A stretch of DNA of 6,368 nt from an uncultured Prevotella sp. GTDB taxonomy: Bacteria > Bacteroidota > Bacteroidia > Bacteroidales > Bacteroidaceae. Position numbers and translations under genes: made by a program. Positions 1-5,847 of this stretch are shown here, piece by piece. The stretch is taken from positions 1 through 6,368 of the forward strand of contig CAMZBS010000097.1 in NCBI GenBank assembly GCA_947304695.1. The letters are read 5' to 3'. The notes under the pieces were generated by a model. The model worked only from the letters and a program-made list of their open reading frames with translations. It searched no databases and was not told where the DNA came from. Every line of letters starts with the position of its first letter. Position 1 is the stretch's first letter.

Positions 1-534
1 CCCACTTCCGCTGGCTATCGCGCTCAGCATCACCATCATCACGATGGCCAGGATGTCTTCCAGGATGAGCACCGACATCACCAGTCCGGCAAACTGCTGC
101 TGCCGCAGACCCAGGTCGTCGAACGCCTTATATATAATGGTGGTGGAACTCATGGCCAGCATGCCGCCCAGGAAGATGCAGTCCATGCGCGACCACCCGA
201 AGGCGTGGCCCACACACATGCCCAGCAGCGACATGGCCGCAATGATGCACACGGTCGAGATGATGGGCGAAGCGCCCATCTTCAGAATCTTCTTGAACGA
301 GAAATCCAGACCAAGCGAGAACAGCAGGAACATCACGCCGATGTCGGCCCACAGATGGATGTTGCCCTGGTCGACCACACTGGCTGTCAGGGGCATGTGG
401 GGCGACACAAGGAAGCCTGCCACCACATAACCTAAGACGAGGGGCTGTTTCAGTTTCTTGAAAACCAAGGTCACGATGCCTGCCACAATGAGGATGAGGG
501 CAAGGTCTTCAATAAGTGCTGGTAGTTCAGACAT
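1..534 (-). CDS. Cation:proton antiporter, CPA2/KefB-like, N-terminal part (runs off the left edge)
   Basis: Integral membrane exchanger of the CPA2 (KefB/KefC/Na+/H+ exchanger) type, expected to swap a monovalent cation for protons across the inner membrane. The visible 178 residues start at the ATG at 532-534 (MSELPALIEDLALIL). They form about six hydrophobic segments, roughly residues 4-25, 30-45, 60-76, 87-107, 119-136 and 143-176. Family-like signatures are a SLGLDF turn (residues 73-78), SSTTIIYKAF (129-138) and the acidic E159-D160 pair in LILEDIL, which matches the position of the conserved membrane Asp in CPA2 proteins. The C-terminal half, where many relatives carry TrkA-type nucleotide-binding domains, is outside the window. 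The start lies 24 bases after the pepT stop with no promoter between, so the two genes are probably co-transcribed. Family call is firm; the ion transported cannot be told. Confidence 0.88.
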   Translation of the reverse strand, partial: MSELPALIEDLALILIVAGIVTLVFKKLKQPLVLGYVVAGFLVSPHMPLTASVVDQGNIHLWADIGVMFLLFSLGLDFSFKKILKMGASPIISTVCIIAAMSLLGMCVGHAFGWSRMDCIFLGGMLAMSSTTIIYKAFDDLGLRQQQFAGLVMSVLILEDILAIVMMVMLSAIASGSG

Positions 535-558
535 GTCTTCGGGGAATGTTTTTTTGAG

Positions 559-1785
559 TTATTTGTTGAAGTCGGCCACAAGCTCGCAAATCTTCACCAC
601 CACCTGCATGGCTTTCTCCATGGACTGAATGGGCACGAACTCGTAGGGGCCGTGGAAGTTGATGCCGCCTGCAAAGATGTTGGGACAGGGCAGCCCCTTG
701 AACGACAGCTGGGCACCGTCGGTACCGCCTCGGATGGGCTTCACCTTGGGAGCCACACCCGCCTCCTGCATAGCGCGCAGCACCAGGTCGATAACGTGCA
801 TGTTGTCGGGCTCAATCTTCTCCTTCATGTTGTAGTACTGGTCGCTCACCTCGGCAGTGACCGTGCCTTCGCCGTACTTCTCGTTCATGCGGTCGGCACA
901 CTGGCGTATGAAGCGCTTGCGCTGCTCAAACTTCTCGCGGTCGTGGTCACGCACGATATAGCTCAGACGGCCCAGCTCGGTGTTGGTCTGCATGCCTATC
1001 AGGTGGTAGAAGCCCTGATAGCCTTCGGTGGTCTCAGGTGTCTCGACGTCGGGCAGCATGGCGGCAAACTCGGCAGCCAGGCGGTTGGCATTCACCATTT
1101 TGTCCTTGGCATAGCCCGGATGCACGCTCACGCCGTGTATGGTGATCTTGGCCGAGGCAGCATTGAAGTTCTCAAACTCCAGCTCGCCCACATCGCCACC
1201 GTCCATGGTGTAGGCCCATTCGCAGCCGAAACGCTCCACGTCGAAGTGGTGGGCACCCATGCCAATCTCCTCGTCGGGATTGAAGCCTACGCGCACCTTG
1301 CCGTGCTTCACCTCGGGATGGTCACGCAGATAGCACATGGCCTGCACAATCTCGGCTATGCCAGCCTTGTCGTCGGCTCCCAAGAGGGTGTGGCCGTCGG
1401 TCACGATGAGGTCTTCGCCCACATGGGCCAGCAGCTCTGGAAACTTGCGGGGCGAGGTCACGATGCCTTCGCTCAGCACAATCTCCTTGCCGTCGTAGTT
1501 CTTCACAATGCGCGGCTTGATGCCCGCACCTGAACAGTCGGGGCTGGTGTCGTAGTGGCTGATGAAGCCAATGGTGGGCACAGCCTCCTTCGTGTTGGCA
1601 GGCAGGGTGGCATAGAGATAGCCCTTGTCGTCCATCTCCACGTCCTCAAGACCTTCACGCTCCAGTTCCTCTTTCAGGAACTTGGCGAAGACAAGTTGTT
1701 TCGGGGTACTGGGCACGCTCTCGCTCTCTTCCGACGATTGCGTGTCAAACTGGGTGTAGTTCAGGAATCTTTCAGTTATGTCCAT
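559..1785 (-). CDS. pepT: Peptidase T (tripeptide aminopeptidase, M20B)
   Basis: Cytoplasmic zinc aminopeptidase that removes the N-terminal residue from tripeptides. With the ATG at 1785 the protein is [10 protein letters not shown]..., 408 residues, the same length as E. coli PepT and matching its start. The di-zinc and catalytic residues are all present: H77 and D79 in SHYDTSPD, D139 in LLGADDKAG, catalytic E172 and E173 in PDEEIG, D195 in TMDGG, and H378 in INFHGPYEF. Each sits one residue before the known E. coli position (78, 80, 140, 173, 174, 196, 379). The central insert, about residues 205-320, is the M20 dimerisation (lid) domain. An in-frame ATG at 1794 would add three residues. 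A TTG at 1815 is also in frame but overlaps the -7 promoter element, so it is not the start. It has its own promoter and is followed closely by the antiporter gene. Confidence 0.97.
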   Translation of the reverse strand: MDITERFLNYTQFDTQSSEESESVPSTPKQLVFAKFLKEELEREGLEDVEMDDKGYLYATLPANTKEAVPTIGFISHYDTSPDCSGAGIKPRIVKNYDGKEIVLSEGIVTSPRKFPELLAHVGEDLIVTDGHTLLGADDKAGIAEIVQAMCYLRDHPEVKHGKVRVGFNPDEEIGMGAHHFDVERFGCEWAYTMDGGDVGELEFENFNAASAKITIHGVSVHPGYAKDKMVNANRLAAEFAAMLPDVETPETTEGYQGFYHLIGMQTNTELGRLSYIVRDHDREKFEQRKRFIRQCADRMNEKYGEGTVTAEVSDQYYNMKEKIEPDNMHVIDLVLRAMQEAGVAPKVKPIRGGTDGAQLSFKGLPCPNIFAGGINFHGPYEFVPIQSMEKAMQVVVKICELVADFNK

Positions 1786-1812
1786 AATTATCATATTGCT
1801 TCTAAGTGAGCG

Positions 1813-1841
1813 CAAAGATAGCTATAATTTGCGAGAAAAAC
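1813..1841 (-). promoter_or_regulatory. Bacteroidetes-type promoter of pepT
   Basis: The minus strand reads TATCTTTG at 1813-1820, a perfect match to the Bacteroidetes -7 consensus TAnnTTTG. A T-run (GTTTTT, 1836-1841) lies about 15-20 bases upstream, near the expected -33 position, but it is not a clean TTTG. The inferred transcript start near 1805-1808 gives a leader of only about 10-25 bases before the ATGs at 1794 and 1785. Confidence 0.65.
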
Positions 1842-1885
1842 GTATCTTCGCGTCAAAAATAGCTTTGCAGGCGAAAAAAAAGTGC

Positions 1886-2284
1886 TCATTGAATGGCTGC
1901 GCTCTTGCGATAACCCATTCCCGTGACGTGACAAATGAGGTGTCCTTCCTGATTGGTGACCCGCACCTCGACGGCGGGAATCTTGTGATGATCGGCCACG
2001 CTAACGGCTTCTGCCCGAAGCAGGTCGCCCTCCCTGGCACTCGAAACAAACATGATGCTGTTGTTGATGCCGAAGGTGAGCTGGCCGCGACAATTCATCA
2101 AGGCAGCAATAGCCAGGTCGGCCAAGGTGAACAAGGCTCCTCCCTGACACACATTTCCACCATTCAGGTGCTCCGTTGTCACCCTCATCTCTGCCACAGC
2201 ATGCTGCGCGTCCACCTCCGTAATCCTGCAACCGGCATTGGCTGCAAACCTGTCAGTACGATTCAGTAATTCTTGAATGTTCAT
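1886..2284 (-). CDS. PaaI-type hotdog-fold thioesterase
   Basis: A 132-residue single-domain hotdog protein of the PaaI/YbgC-like acyl-CoA thioesterase group, expected to hydrolyse an acyl-CoA thioester in the cytoplasm. The family core is NGGNVCQGGALFTLADLA (residues 41-58). G48-G49 and D56 match the oxyanion-hole glycine and catalytic acidic residue of PaaI, while the usual His of the HGG motif is Gln47. The long helix after it and the strands of residues 72-125 (INNSIMFVSSAREGDLL, AVEVRVTNQEG, ICHVTGMGYR) complete the fold. The ATG at 2284 follows an A-rich leader. No phenylacetate-pathway or other acyl-CoA genes are nearby, so the substrate cannot be inferred and the name paaI is not justified. 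It has its own promoter and is separated from pepT by about 100 bases. Confidence 0.88.
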   Translation of the reverse strand: MNIQELLNRTDRFAANAGCRITEVDAQHAVAEMRVTTEHLNGGNVCQGGALFTLADLAIAALMNCRGQLTFGINNSIMFVSSAREGDLLRAEAVSVADHHKIPAVEVRVTNQEGHLICHVTGMGYRKSAAIQ

Positions 2285-2342
2285 TACGCTATCTATCTTT
2301 TTTGTTCTTAATATGTTTCCGTTGTTCTACTGAGAGCTTCTG

Positions 2343-2350
2343 CAAAGATA
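2343..2350 (-). promoter_or_regulatory. Bacteroidetes-type -7 element of the thioesterase gene
   Basis: The minus strand reads TATCTTTG, identical to the pepT -7 element and a perfect TAnnTTTG match. It predicts a transcript start near 2336 and a leader of about 50 bases, A-rich close to the ATG. No clear TTTG was found at the -33 position; a TTG at 2363-2365 is too close. The call rests on the -7 element alone. Confidence 0.6.
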
Positions 2351-2367
2351 GTGAAGAATCGTCAATT

Positions 2368-2406
2368 GGCTATCTGAGCCAGCGAAAAACCACTGCTCAG
2401 ACAGCC
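2368..2406 (-). terminator. Stem-loop between the M15 gene and the thioesterase promoter; candidate terminator
   Basis: An inverted repeat pairs GGCT (2368-2371) with AGCC (2403-2406) and CTGAGC (2374-2379) with GCTCAG (2395-2400), with a 2x2 internal mismatch and AG/CT able to extend it inward. It lies about 40 bases past the M15 stop and just upstream of the thioesterase -7 element, the expected place for a terminator of the cassette transcript. On the minus strand no U-run follows it. On the plus strand TCTTTT follows, but no plus-strand gene is present. The stem is certain as sequence; its role is inferred. A smaller hairpin (GTGAG/CTCAC, 2431-2445) lies between it and the M15 stop. Confidence 0.4.
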
Positions 2407-2448
2407 TCTTTTACGAATATTTAGCATTTAGTGAGCCTGCCTCACCAT

Positions 2449-2883
2449 TCATCGGTACTGCTTGTAGCCCACGTAGCGTTTGCTCGACGCAGGGTCGTAG
2501 GCCAGGTGGAGCCAGATGGAGAGACCGCGATGGCTCACGATGCACTCGGTGAAGGGCAGCTCGCGGCAGACGTAGGCCGCTGCCTTATAGCACGTTTCCC
2601 AGTCGGGCATCCTCACGTCGGCGGCGCAGCCGCTCAGGTGCATGGAGTTGTTCGCACCGCCCACGTAGCGGTTCACCCGCTGGGTGCGGTAGCCGCTGCT
2701 CACGGTGAGCCGCTGGCCCAGGTGGTTGCGCAGGGGCTGGAGCACTCGGCTCACCAGCCGTCTCAGGTTGTCGGCCTCCACGGGGCCGCACACGTTCGGC
2801 CATCCTTTGGCGCTGGCCGTTGCGCTGTAGCACATCTCACGCATGGTGAAATGCTCGCTGATCTGTTCGTTTAAGTCAATCAT
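2449..2883 (-). CDS. Peptidase M15 family (M15_3-type) cell-wall hydrolase
   Basis: A 144-residue single-domain zinc peptidase of the D-Ala-D-Ala carboxypeptidase/endolysin type, expected to cleave peptidoglycan cross-link peptides. The N-terminal EHFTMREMCYSATASAKG (residues 10-27) is the usual lead-in of this family. The core SSGYRTQRVNRYVGG (62-76) is followed by S80-x-H82-x-x-G85-x-A87-x-D89, which supplies two zinc ligands. WLHLAYD gives the third, H126, and E113 in FTECIV is the likely catalytic acid. No signal peptide or membrane segment is present, so release would need lysis or another export route, as with phage endolysins. The start at 2883 is chosen because the family homology begins there; its ATG overlaps the stop of the upstream 130-residue gene (ATGATTGA), suggesting coupled translation. 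Small M15 enzymes are common beside Bacteroidetes primase cassettes and prophages. Confidence 0.9.
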   Translation of the reverse strand: MIDLNEQISEHFTMREMCYSATASAKGWPNVCGPVEADNLRRLVSRVLQPLRNHLGQRLTVSSGYRTQRVNRYVGGANNSMHLSGCAADVRMPDWETCYKAAAYVCRELPFTECIVSHRGLSIWLHLAYDPASSKRYVGYKQYR

Positions 2884-3268
2884 AATCGTTGTTTTTCTTT
2901 TTGTTAATGTTAATCGGTGTACTCTTAGGGAAGGCAATGCTGTAGGCCGCGTCGAGGGCTTTCAGGTTCACCTTGCGGATGCTGATGCCCGTACTGACGG
3001 CCACGAGTGCCCGCAGCAGCTCGCGGTGGCGGCGCGGATAGAGGGTGGGCGGCGGCAGAAGGTTCCAGCCCTCCTGCGGCTCGTCGTCGACGAGGGCCGC
3101 GCGGCACACCTGCCAGATCAGATCGTCGGTGGCCTCCAGTCCCAGCCACGCCTTCAGCACGTTGCGGATGCAGTAGCGTTTGCATTGCCCCTGGAGCAAC
3201 CGCCTCGTGCGCTCCAGCCGTAGCCAGAGCTGCACGAAGCATTCTTGCGTGTTCTCGATGGTAATCAT
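2876..3268 (-). CDS. Unrecognised 130-residue basic protein of the primase cassette
   Basis: I do not recognise this protein. Taking the ATG at 3268 (MITIENTQECFVQLWLRLERTRR), it has 130 residues. Residues 8-65 look mainly helical and rich in Arg, Leu and Trp (LWLRLERTRRLLQGQCKRY, IRNVLKAWLGLEATDDLIWQVCRAAL). A Pro-rich turn follows (LLPPPTLYPRRHRELLRAL, about 69-87), and the tail ends in a Lys/Asn-rich stretch (INKKKNNDYD). No signal peptide, membrane segment or catalytic motif is visible, and it is too different from DUF4248 or HU proteins, the usual small partners in such cassettes, to use those names. It lies 72 bases after the primase stop and overlaps the M15 start by 8 bases, so it is probably in the same transcript. 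The basic, helical make-up would suit nucleic-acid or protein binding, but that is speculation. Confidence 0.72.
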   Translation of the reverse strand: MITIENTQECFVQLWLRLERTRRLLQGQCKRYCIRNVLKAWLGLEATDDLIWQVCRAALVDDEPQEGWNLLPPPTLYPRRHRELLRALVAVSTGISIRKVNLKALDAAYSIAFPKSTPININKKKNNDYD

Positions 3269-3281
3269 ATCAGAAATCCTT

Positions 3282-3312
3282 AATGACCTTAATGACAAAT
3301 GACAATAATGAC
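3282..3312 (-). repeat. Four short direct repeats (GTCATT) upstream of the 130-residue gene
   Basis: The minus strand carries GTCATT four times, at 3307-3312, 3298-3303, 3291-3296 and 3282-3287, with starts 9, 7 and 9 bases apart. They fill most of the 72-base gap between the primase stop and the next ATG. The A/T-rich stretch contrasts with the GC-rich genes around it. It may be an operator-like binding array or a simple low-complexity spacer. Confidence 0.55.
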
Positions 3313-3340
3313 CACTTGACCATTCATGCGGTAGCACGCT

Positions 3341-5767
3341 TTAAACTCTACCCCCCTCTCTTTCGGAGAGGGGTCGGGGGAGAGGTTCCTTCCTGTACCT
3401 CCCATCGTCGGTCAGCGCCACAAGTCCCTGCCTGCGCCAGTTCTTGAGCATCTGGTGTACAGTGTTGCGGGTCACTCCGGCACCCTTCACGGCCACCGTG
3501 TGCTGCATGGCCTGCTCGAAGGAGAACTGCGGGTCGAGACGCTCGAAGATGGAGTCGTTTCTGCCGCGTCGCTGTCGGTCGTTGCTCTGGTAGCCCGCGT
3601 AGTCGCGGCTCTGGAAGGCGTTCTCAATGCGGTCGCGGAAGAAGTAGAGGGCGTTCTCCAAGAGCGCGTCGGCTATCACGTCGTAGGCTTCCAGCATGGT
3701 GGGTGTCTGCGTCTTCAGCAGCATTTCGCGCCACAGTCCGGGCTGCTGCTTCAGCTTCGCCTCGGCCCCGCTCAGTCCGTGCTTCTGGATGAGCGTCTCG
3801 CACACCTTGCAGAGCATCAGGCAGCAGGTCATGCGCTGCGCCGTGACACACACACGGAACCGCTGGCGGGCACGGGTGCGGTCGTCGTTCTTCATCGTTT
3901 CCAGGCGTATGCGCTCCACCCACTCGCGGCCCTTGGCCTCCAGCTTGGGCAGCACCACCTCGCCCTGCATCAGGGGCAGCAGATGGGCCACCTGACGGAT
4001 GCGCTCGCGGTGGCGGTCGGTCAGCACGTAGGGCTTGTCCTCCAGGGGTGCGAAGGTGTTGTCGGGTGTGCGGGCTACGGCAATGCGGCTCTGGAATCCG
4101 TCGGTGTAGTTCGACACCACGCGGTACAAAGCATCGGGCGTGCCGCATAGCGTGACGTTCCAAAGGAGCTTGTCGATATGCACGTTCACCGCATCGGCAC
4201 TGCGGGCCTCGCGCTCGTACTTCGTGCCGTCGTAGCTCTGCCGCAGCATGACCGAAAAATCGCTCATCGTAGACTTCCACTTCTGCGCCACCGTGTCGGC
4301 CTCGGGTGTGAACGAGAAGGCGTGCTTGCCCTCCGTGTTGGCCAGTCGCTCGGCCAGGTTGGCAACGGTGTTGTTCAGCGTCAGACAGCGCACGGGCAAC
4401 TTCGGTTCCTCGGGCTGTTCCTTCTTGTTCTTCGCCGCCCGTTTCTTGGCGCGCCACTCGTCCTCCTGCTGCTGGTACATCCTGTCGAGTGCCTGCACCT
4501 CGCTCATCCACGCCTCCACCACGGGGTCTATGCCGCCCTTGCCGCTGGCAAAGTCACCTGCGATATAGGCAATGAGGTTCAGTCCGCGCTTCTGCCCGTG
4601 AACGTCGAGGGTCACCCCCGTGGCCAGCGTGCCGATGCAGGGGCAGATGGCCGTAATAACAGGCATCGAGAGCGCAGGGCCTACGGCGTCGATGCTTTCG
4701 CGAATGCCCATTGGCAACCCCCTCCGGCTCCCCCGAAGGGGGAGTGGGGCTGGCGCAGTGGTGTCTTCATCGCCCTCCTCCGCAAGGCCCTCCTCCCCTT
4801 CGGGGAGGTCGGGAGGGGTGAGGCTTGTGAGCACATTCCTCAGCCTCATAGGAAACCCGTTGAACTCCGAGGCCAGCGCGCTCCTGATTTTCGCCCGCTT
4901 CTCTTCCAGCGGGAAGCCGTCGTAGCAGGGGATGACCTGGTCGAGCCACTCAAAGCTCCTGCCGCAGATGTGGCGCAGGTCGCAAGCCAGCTGGTAGGTC
5001 AGCGTGTCGCGGTCGCCCCGCGTGGGCTCAAAGCCGTGGTTGTTCAGCTCCCAGTATTTCGCGATGATGGTCGTGAAAGGGATGCCGTGGTAGGAGGAGG
5101 GGCAAACCCCTACAACCCCCTCCATCTCCCCCGAAGGGGGAGTGGACCTAGCGGAATCAGGGTGCGCCAGCCCCTCCTCCCCTTCGGGGAGGTCGGGAGG
5201 GGTCGATGATACCTGTAACGCTAGGCCCTCCTCCCCTTCGGGGAGGTCGGGAGGGGTAAAGATTGTATCGTTTAGATAAATCAGCTCCTTCTCCGTGGTG
5301 GTGAAGAACACGCGGGTGATGTCCTTGGCCCCCTTGTCGAACGCCACCTGTAGCAGGTCCGAGGCCCACTTCAGATTCTCTTCCTGCGTGAGCTCCGGGC
5401 GGCGGCAGAACACCAGGTGATAGCCCCCGCCGCGCGCACTCTCCTCCAGCATCAGCAGGCCCAGCTCGGCCTTCTTGCTGAGAATCCTTTCGCGAACGAC
5501 AGGCATTTCCTCGGCCGTCAGATGGTCGATGTCCATGCCCACGGTAGTGCTCATCGTCCTGGAGCCTTTCAGCGAGCCGTCGGCGTTGGGCAGGCAGGAA
5601 TAGTTCATCTGCAAGAGCCTTGCCTTCAGACCCTCCTCGCCCTGTCGGATGCGCTGCACCAGCTGCCTCTGTTCGCCGCCGTTGCGCAGGCTCAGATACT
5701 CCTCTCTCGATAGGACGGGGCGCATCCTCTTCGCCCCATCCTTGTAATAAATCATGTATACGCTCAT
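3341..5767 (-). CDS. BT4734-type primase fused to a DUF3987 helicase-like domain, with in-frame repeat insertions
   Basis: An 808-residue replication-type protein. Residues about 30-170 form a BT4734/VirE N-terminal domain related to archaeo-eukaryotic primases: D79-x-D81 (VGMDIDHLT), H117 in ARGGGYHLVF, and R152 in KDITRVFF followed by N166-D167. Residues about 230-312 are helical and resemble a primase C-terminal (PriCT) region. From about 352 a DUF3987 domain follows (LSMPVITAICPCIGTLATG), with a Walker A-like GDFASGKG (404-411) in which Gly411 replaces Ser/Thr, a charged Lys/Glu-rich stretch (425-456), SFTPEAD (485-491) and GFQSRIAVAR (557-566), which resembles an arginine-finger segment. 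Residues about 733-794 look like a winged helix. Palindromic elements are translated at 171-183, 189-201, 208-218, 317-329, 339-351 and 795-806. The ATG at 5767 follows AGGGG at a 7-base spacing. It probably primes or unwinds DNA of a mobile element; the exact activity is inferred. Confidence 0.85.
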   Translation of the reverse strand: MSVYMIYYKDGAKRMRPVLSREEYLSLRNGGEQRQLVQRIRQGEEGLKARLLQMNYSCLPNADGSLKGSRTMSTTVGMDIDHLTAEEMPVVRERILSKKAELGLLMLEESARGGGYHLVFCRRPELTQEENLKWASDLLQVAFDKGAKDITRVFFTTTEKELIYLNDTIFTPPDLPEGEEGLALQVSSTPPDLPEGEEGLAHPDSARSTPPSGEMEGVVGVCPSSYHGIPFTTIIAKYWELNNHGFEPTRGDRDTLTYQLACDLRHICGRSFEWLDQVIPCYDGFPLEEKRAKIRSALASEFNGFPMRLRNVLTSLTPPDLPEGEEGLAEEGDEDTTAPAPLPLRGSRRGLPMGIRESIDAVGPALSMPVITAICPCIGTLATGVTLDVHGQKRGLNLIAYIAGDFASGKGGIDPVVEAWMSEVQALDRMYQQQEDEWRAKKRAAKNKKEQPEEPKLPVRCLTLNNTVANLAERLANTEGKHAFSFTPEADTVAQKWKSTMSDFSVMLRQSYDGTKYEREARSADAVNVHIDKLLWNVTLCGTPDALYRVVSNYTDGFQSRIAVARTPDNTFAPLEDKPYVLTDRHRERIRQVAHLLPLMQGEVVLPKLEAKGREWVERIRLETMKNDDRTRARQRFRVCVTAQRMTCCLMLCKVCETLIQKHGLSGAEAKLKQQPGLWREMLLKTQTPTMLEAYDVIADALLENALYFFRDRIENAFQSRDYAGYQSNDRQRRGRNDSIFERLDPQFSFEQAMQHTVAVKGAGVTRNTVHQMLKNWRRQGLVALTDDGRYRKEPLPRPLSEREGGRV
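3350..3386 (+). repeat. Palindromic element copy A, at the C-terminus of the primase
   Basis: Arms CCCCTCTC (3353-3360) and GAGAGGGG (3366-3373) form an 8-bp stem with loop TTTCG, followed on the plus strand by the G-rich tail TCGGGGGAGAGG. The strand given is that of the tail. It is translated from the minus strand as PLPRPLSEREGG, after which only two codons precede the stop. Confidence 0.85.
4716..4748 (-). repeat. Palindromic element copy B, in the primase linker
   Basis: Arms CTCCCCC (4728-4734) and GGGGGAG (4738-4744) with loop GAA; the tail is on the left, so the element is inverted relative to copy C next to it. It is translated within PLPLRGSRRGL, just before the DUF3987 domain. Confidence 0.85.
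4786..4819 (+). repeat. Palindromic element copy C, in the primase linker
   Basis: Arms CCTCCCC (4792-4798) and GGGGAGG (4802-4808) with loop TTC, followed by the tail TCGGGAGGGGT. The 34 bases are the same as copy F and differ from copy E only at the left end. It is translated from the minus strand as TPPDLPEGEEGLA. Confidence 0.9.
5114..5146 (-). repeat. Palindromic element copy D, in the primase linker
   Basis: Arms CTCCCCC (5126-5132) and GGGGGAG (5136-5142) with loop GAA, with the tail on the left as in copy B. It is translated as STPPSGEMEGVV, a different reading frame from copy B although the orientation is the same. Confidence 0.85.
5170..5203 (+). repeat. Palindromic element copy E, in the primase linker
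   Basis: Arms CCTCCCC (5176-5182) and GGGGAGG (5186-5192) with loop TTC, tail TCGGGAGGGGT. It is nearly identical to copies C and F and is translated as TPPDLPEGEEGLA. Confidence 0.9.
5224..5257 (+). repeat. Palindromic element copy F, in the primase linker
   Basis: Arms CCTCCCC (5230-5236) and GGGGAGG (5240-5246) with loop TTC, tail TCGGGAGGGGT. It starts 54 bases from copy E in the same orientation and is translated as TPPDLPEGEEGLA directly after the primase core domain (residue 171). Confidence 0.9.
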
Positions 5768-5805
5768 AATATGACCCCTATGTTTTGGGTTTACTTTAAC
5801 TATTC

Positions 5806-5840
5806 ACCCCCCTCCCTCCAGGGAGGGGATGGGGGTGGGT
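5806..5840 (+). repeat. Palindromic element copy G, intergenic, with a G-quadruplex motif
   Basis: Arms CCCCTCCC (5809-5816) and GGGAGGGG (5821-5828) with loop TCCA, followed by the tail ATGGGGGTGGGT. This is the only copy outside a gene; it lies 7 bases past the antirepressor stop and about 38 bases before the primase ATG. On the plus strand 5821-5839 reads GGGAGGGGATGGGGGTGGG, which fits the canonical four-tract G-quadruplex pattern. The plus strand is the template for these genes. Confidence 0.85.
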
Positions 5841-5847
5841 CTCTCTC

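Noticed and set aside
652..1533. A 293-codon open frame on the plus strand, antisense to pepT
   Set aside because: The minus strand encodes a full-length peptidase T with every metal ligand. The antisense frame has no domain and shows the biased composition of a codon shadow.
1786..1815. Longer pepT start at the TTG at 1815
   Set aside because: It falls within the TATCTTTG promoter element, and family homology begins at [10 protein letters not shown]. The ATG at 1785 gives the usual 408-residue length.
2884..2937. An upstream extension of the M15 peptidase to 2937
   Set aside because: The extra 18 residues lie inside the preceding gene and do not resemble the family. The ATG at 2883 gives the normal N-terminus.
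3350..3386. Copy A read as a rho-independent terminator of the primase gene
   Set aside because: It lies before the primase stop codon within the coding frame and has no U-run on the minus strand, and the next gene probably shares the transcript.
3624..4511. A 295-codon minus-strand frame overlapping the primase in another phase
   Set aside because: It is rich in Arg/Ala/Gly/His with no motif, and the primase frame across the same bases is well supported.
4178..5209. A 343-codon open frame on the plus strand, antisense to the primase
   Set aside because: It follows from high G+C and the stop-free repeats on the opposite strand. Its protein is low-complexity, rich in Ala/Val/His/Arg, with no recognisable domain, while the minus strand encodes clear primase/DUF3987 motifs.
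5114..5257. CRISPR array suggested by repeated units at about 50-base spacing
   Set aside because: Repeats differ in orientation and sequence between copies, spacers are unequal and translated, only two or three units are adjacent, and no cas genes are visible.
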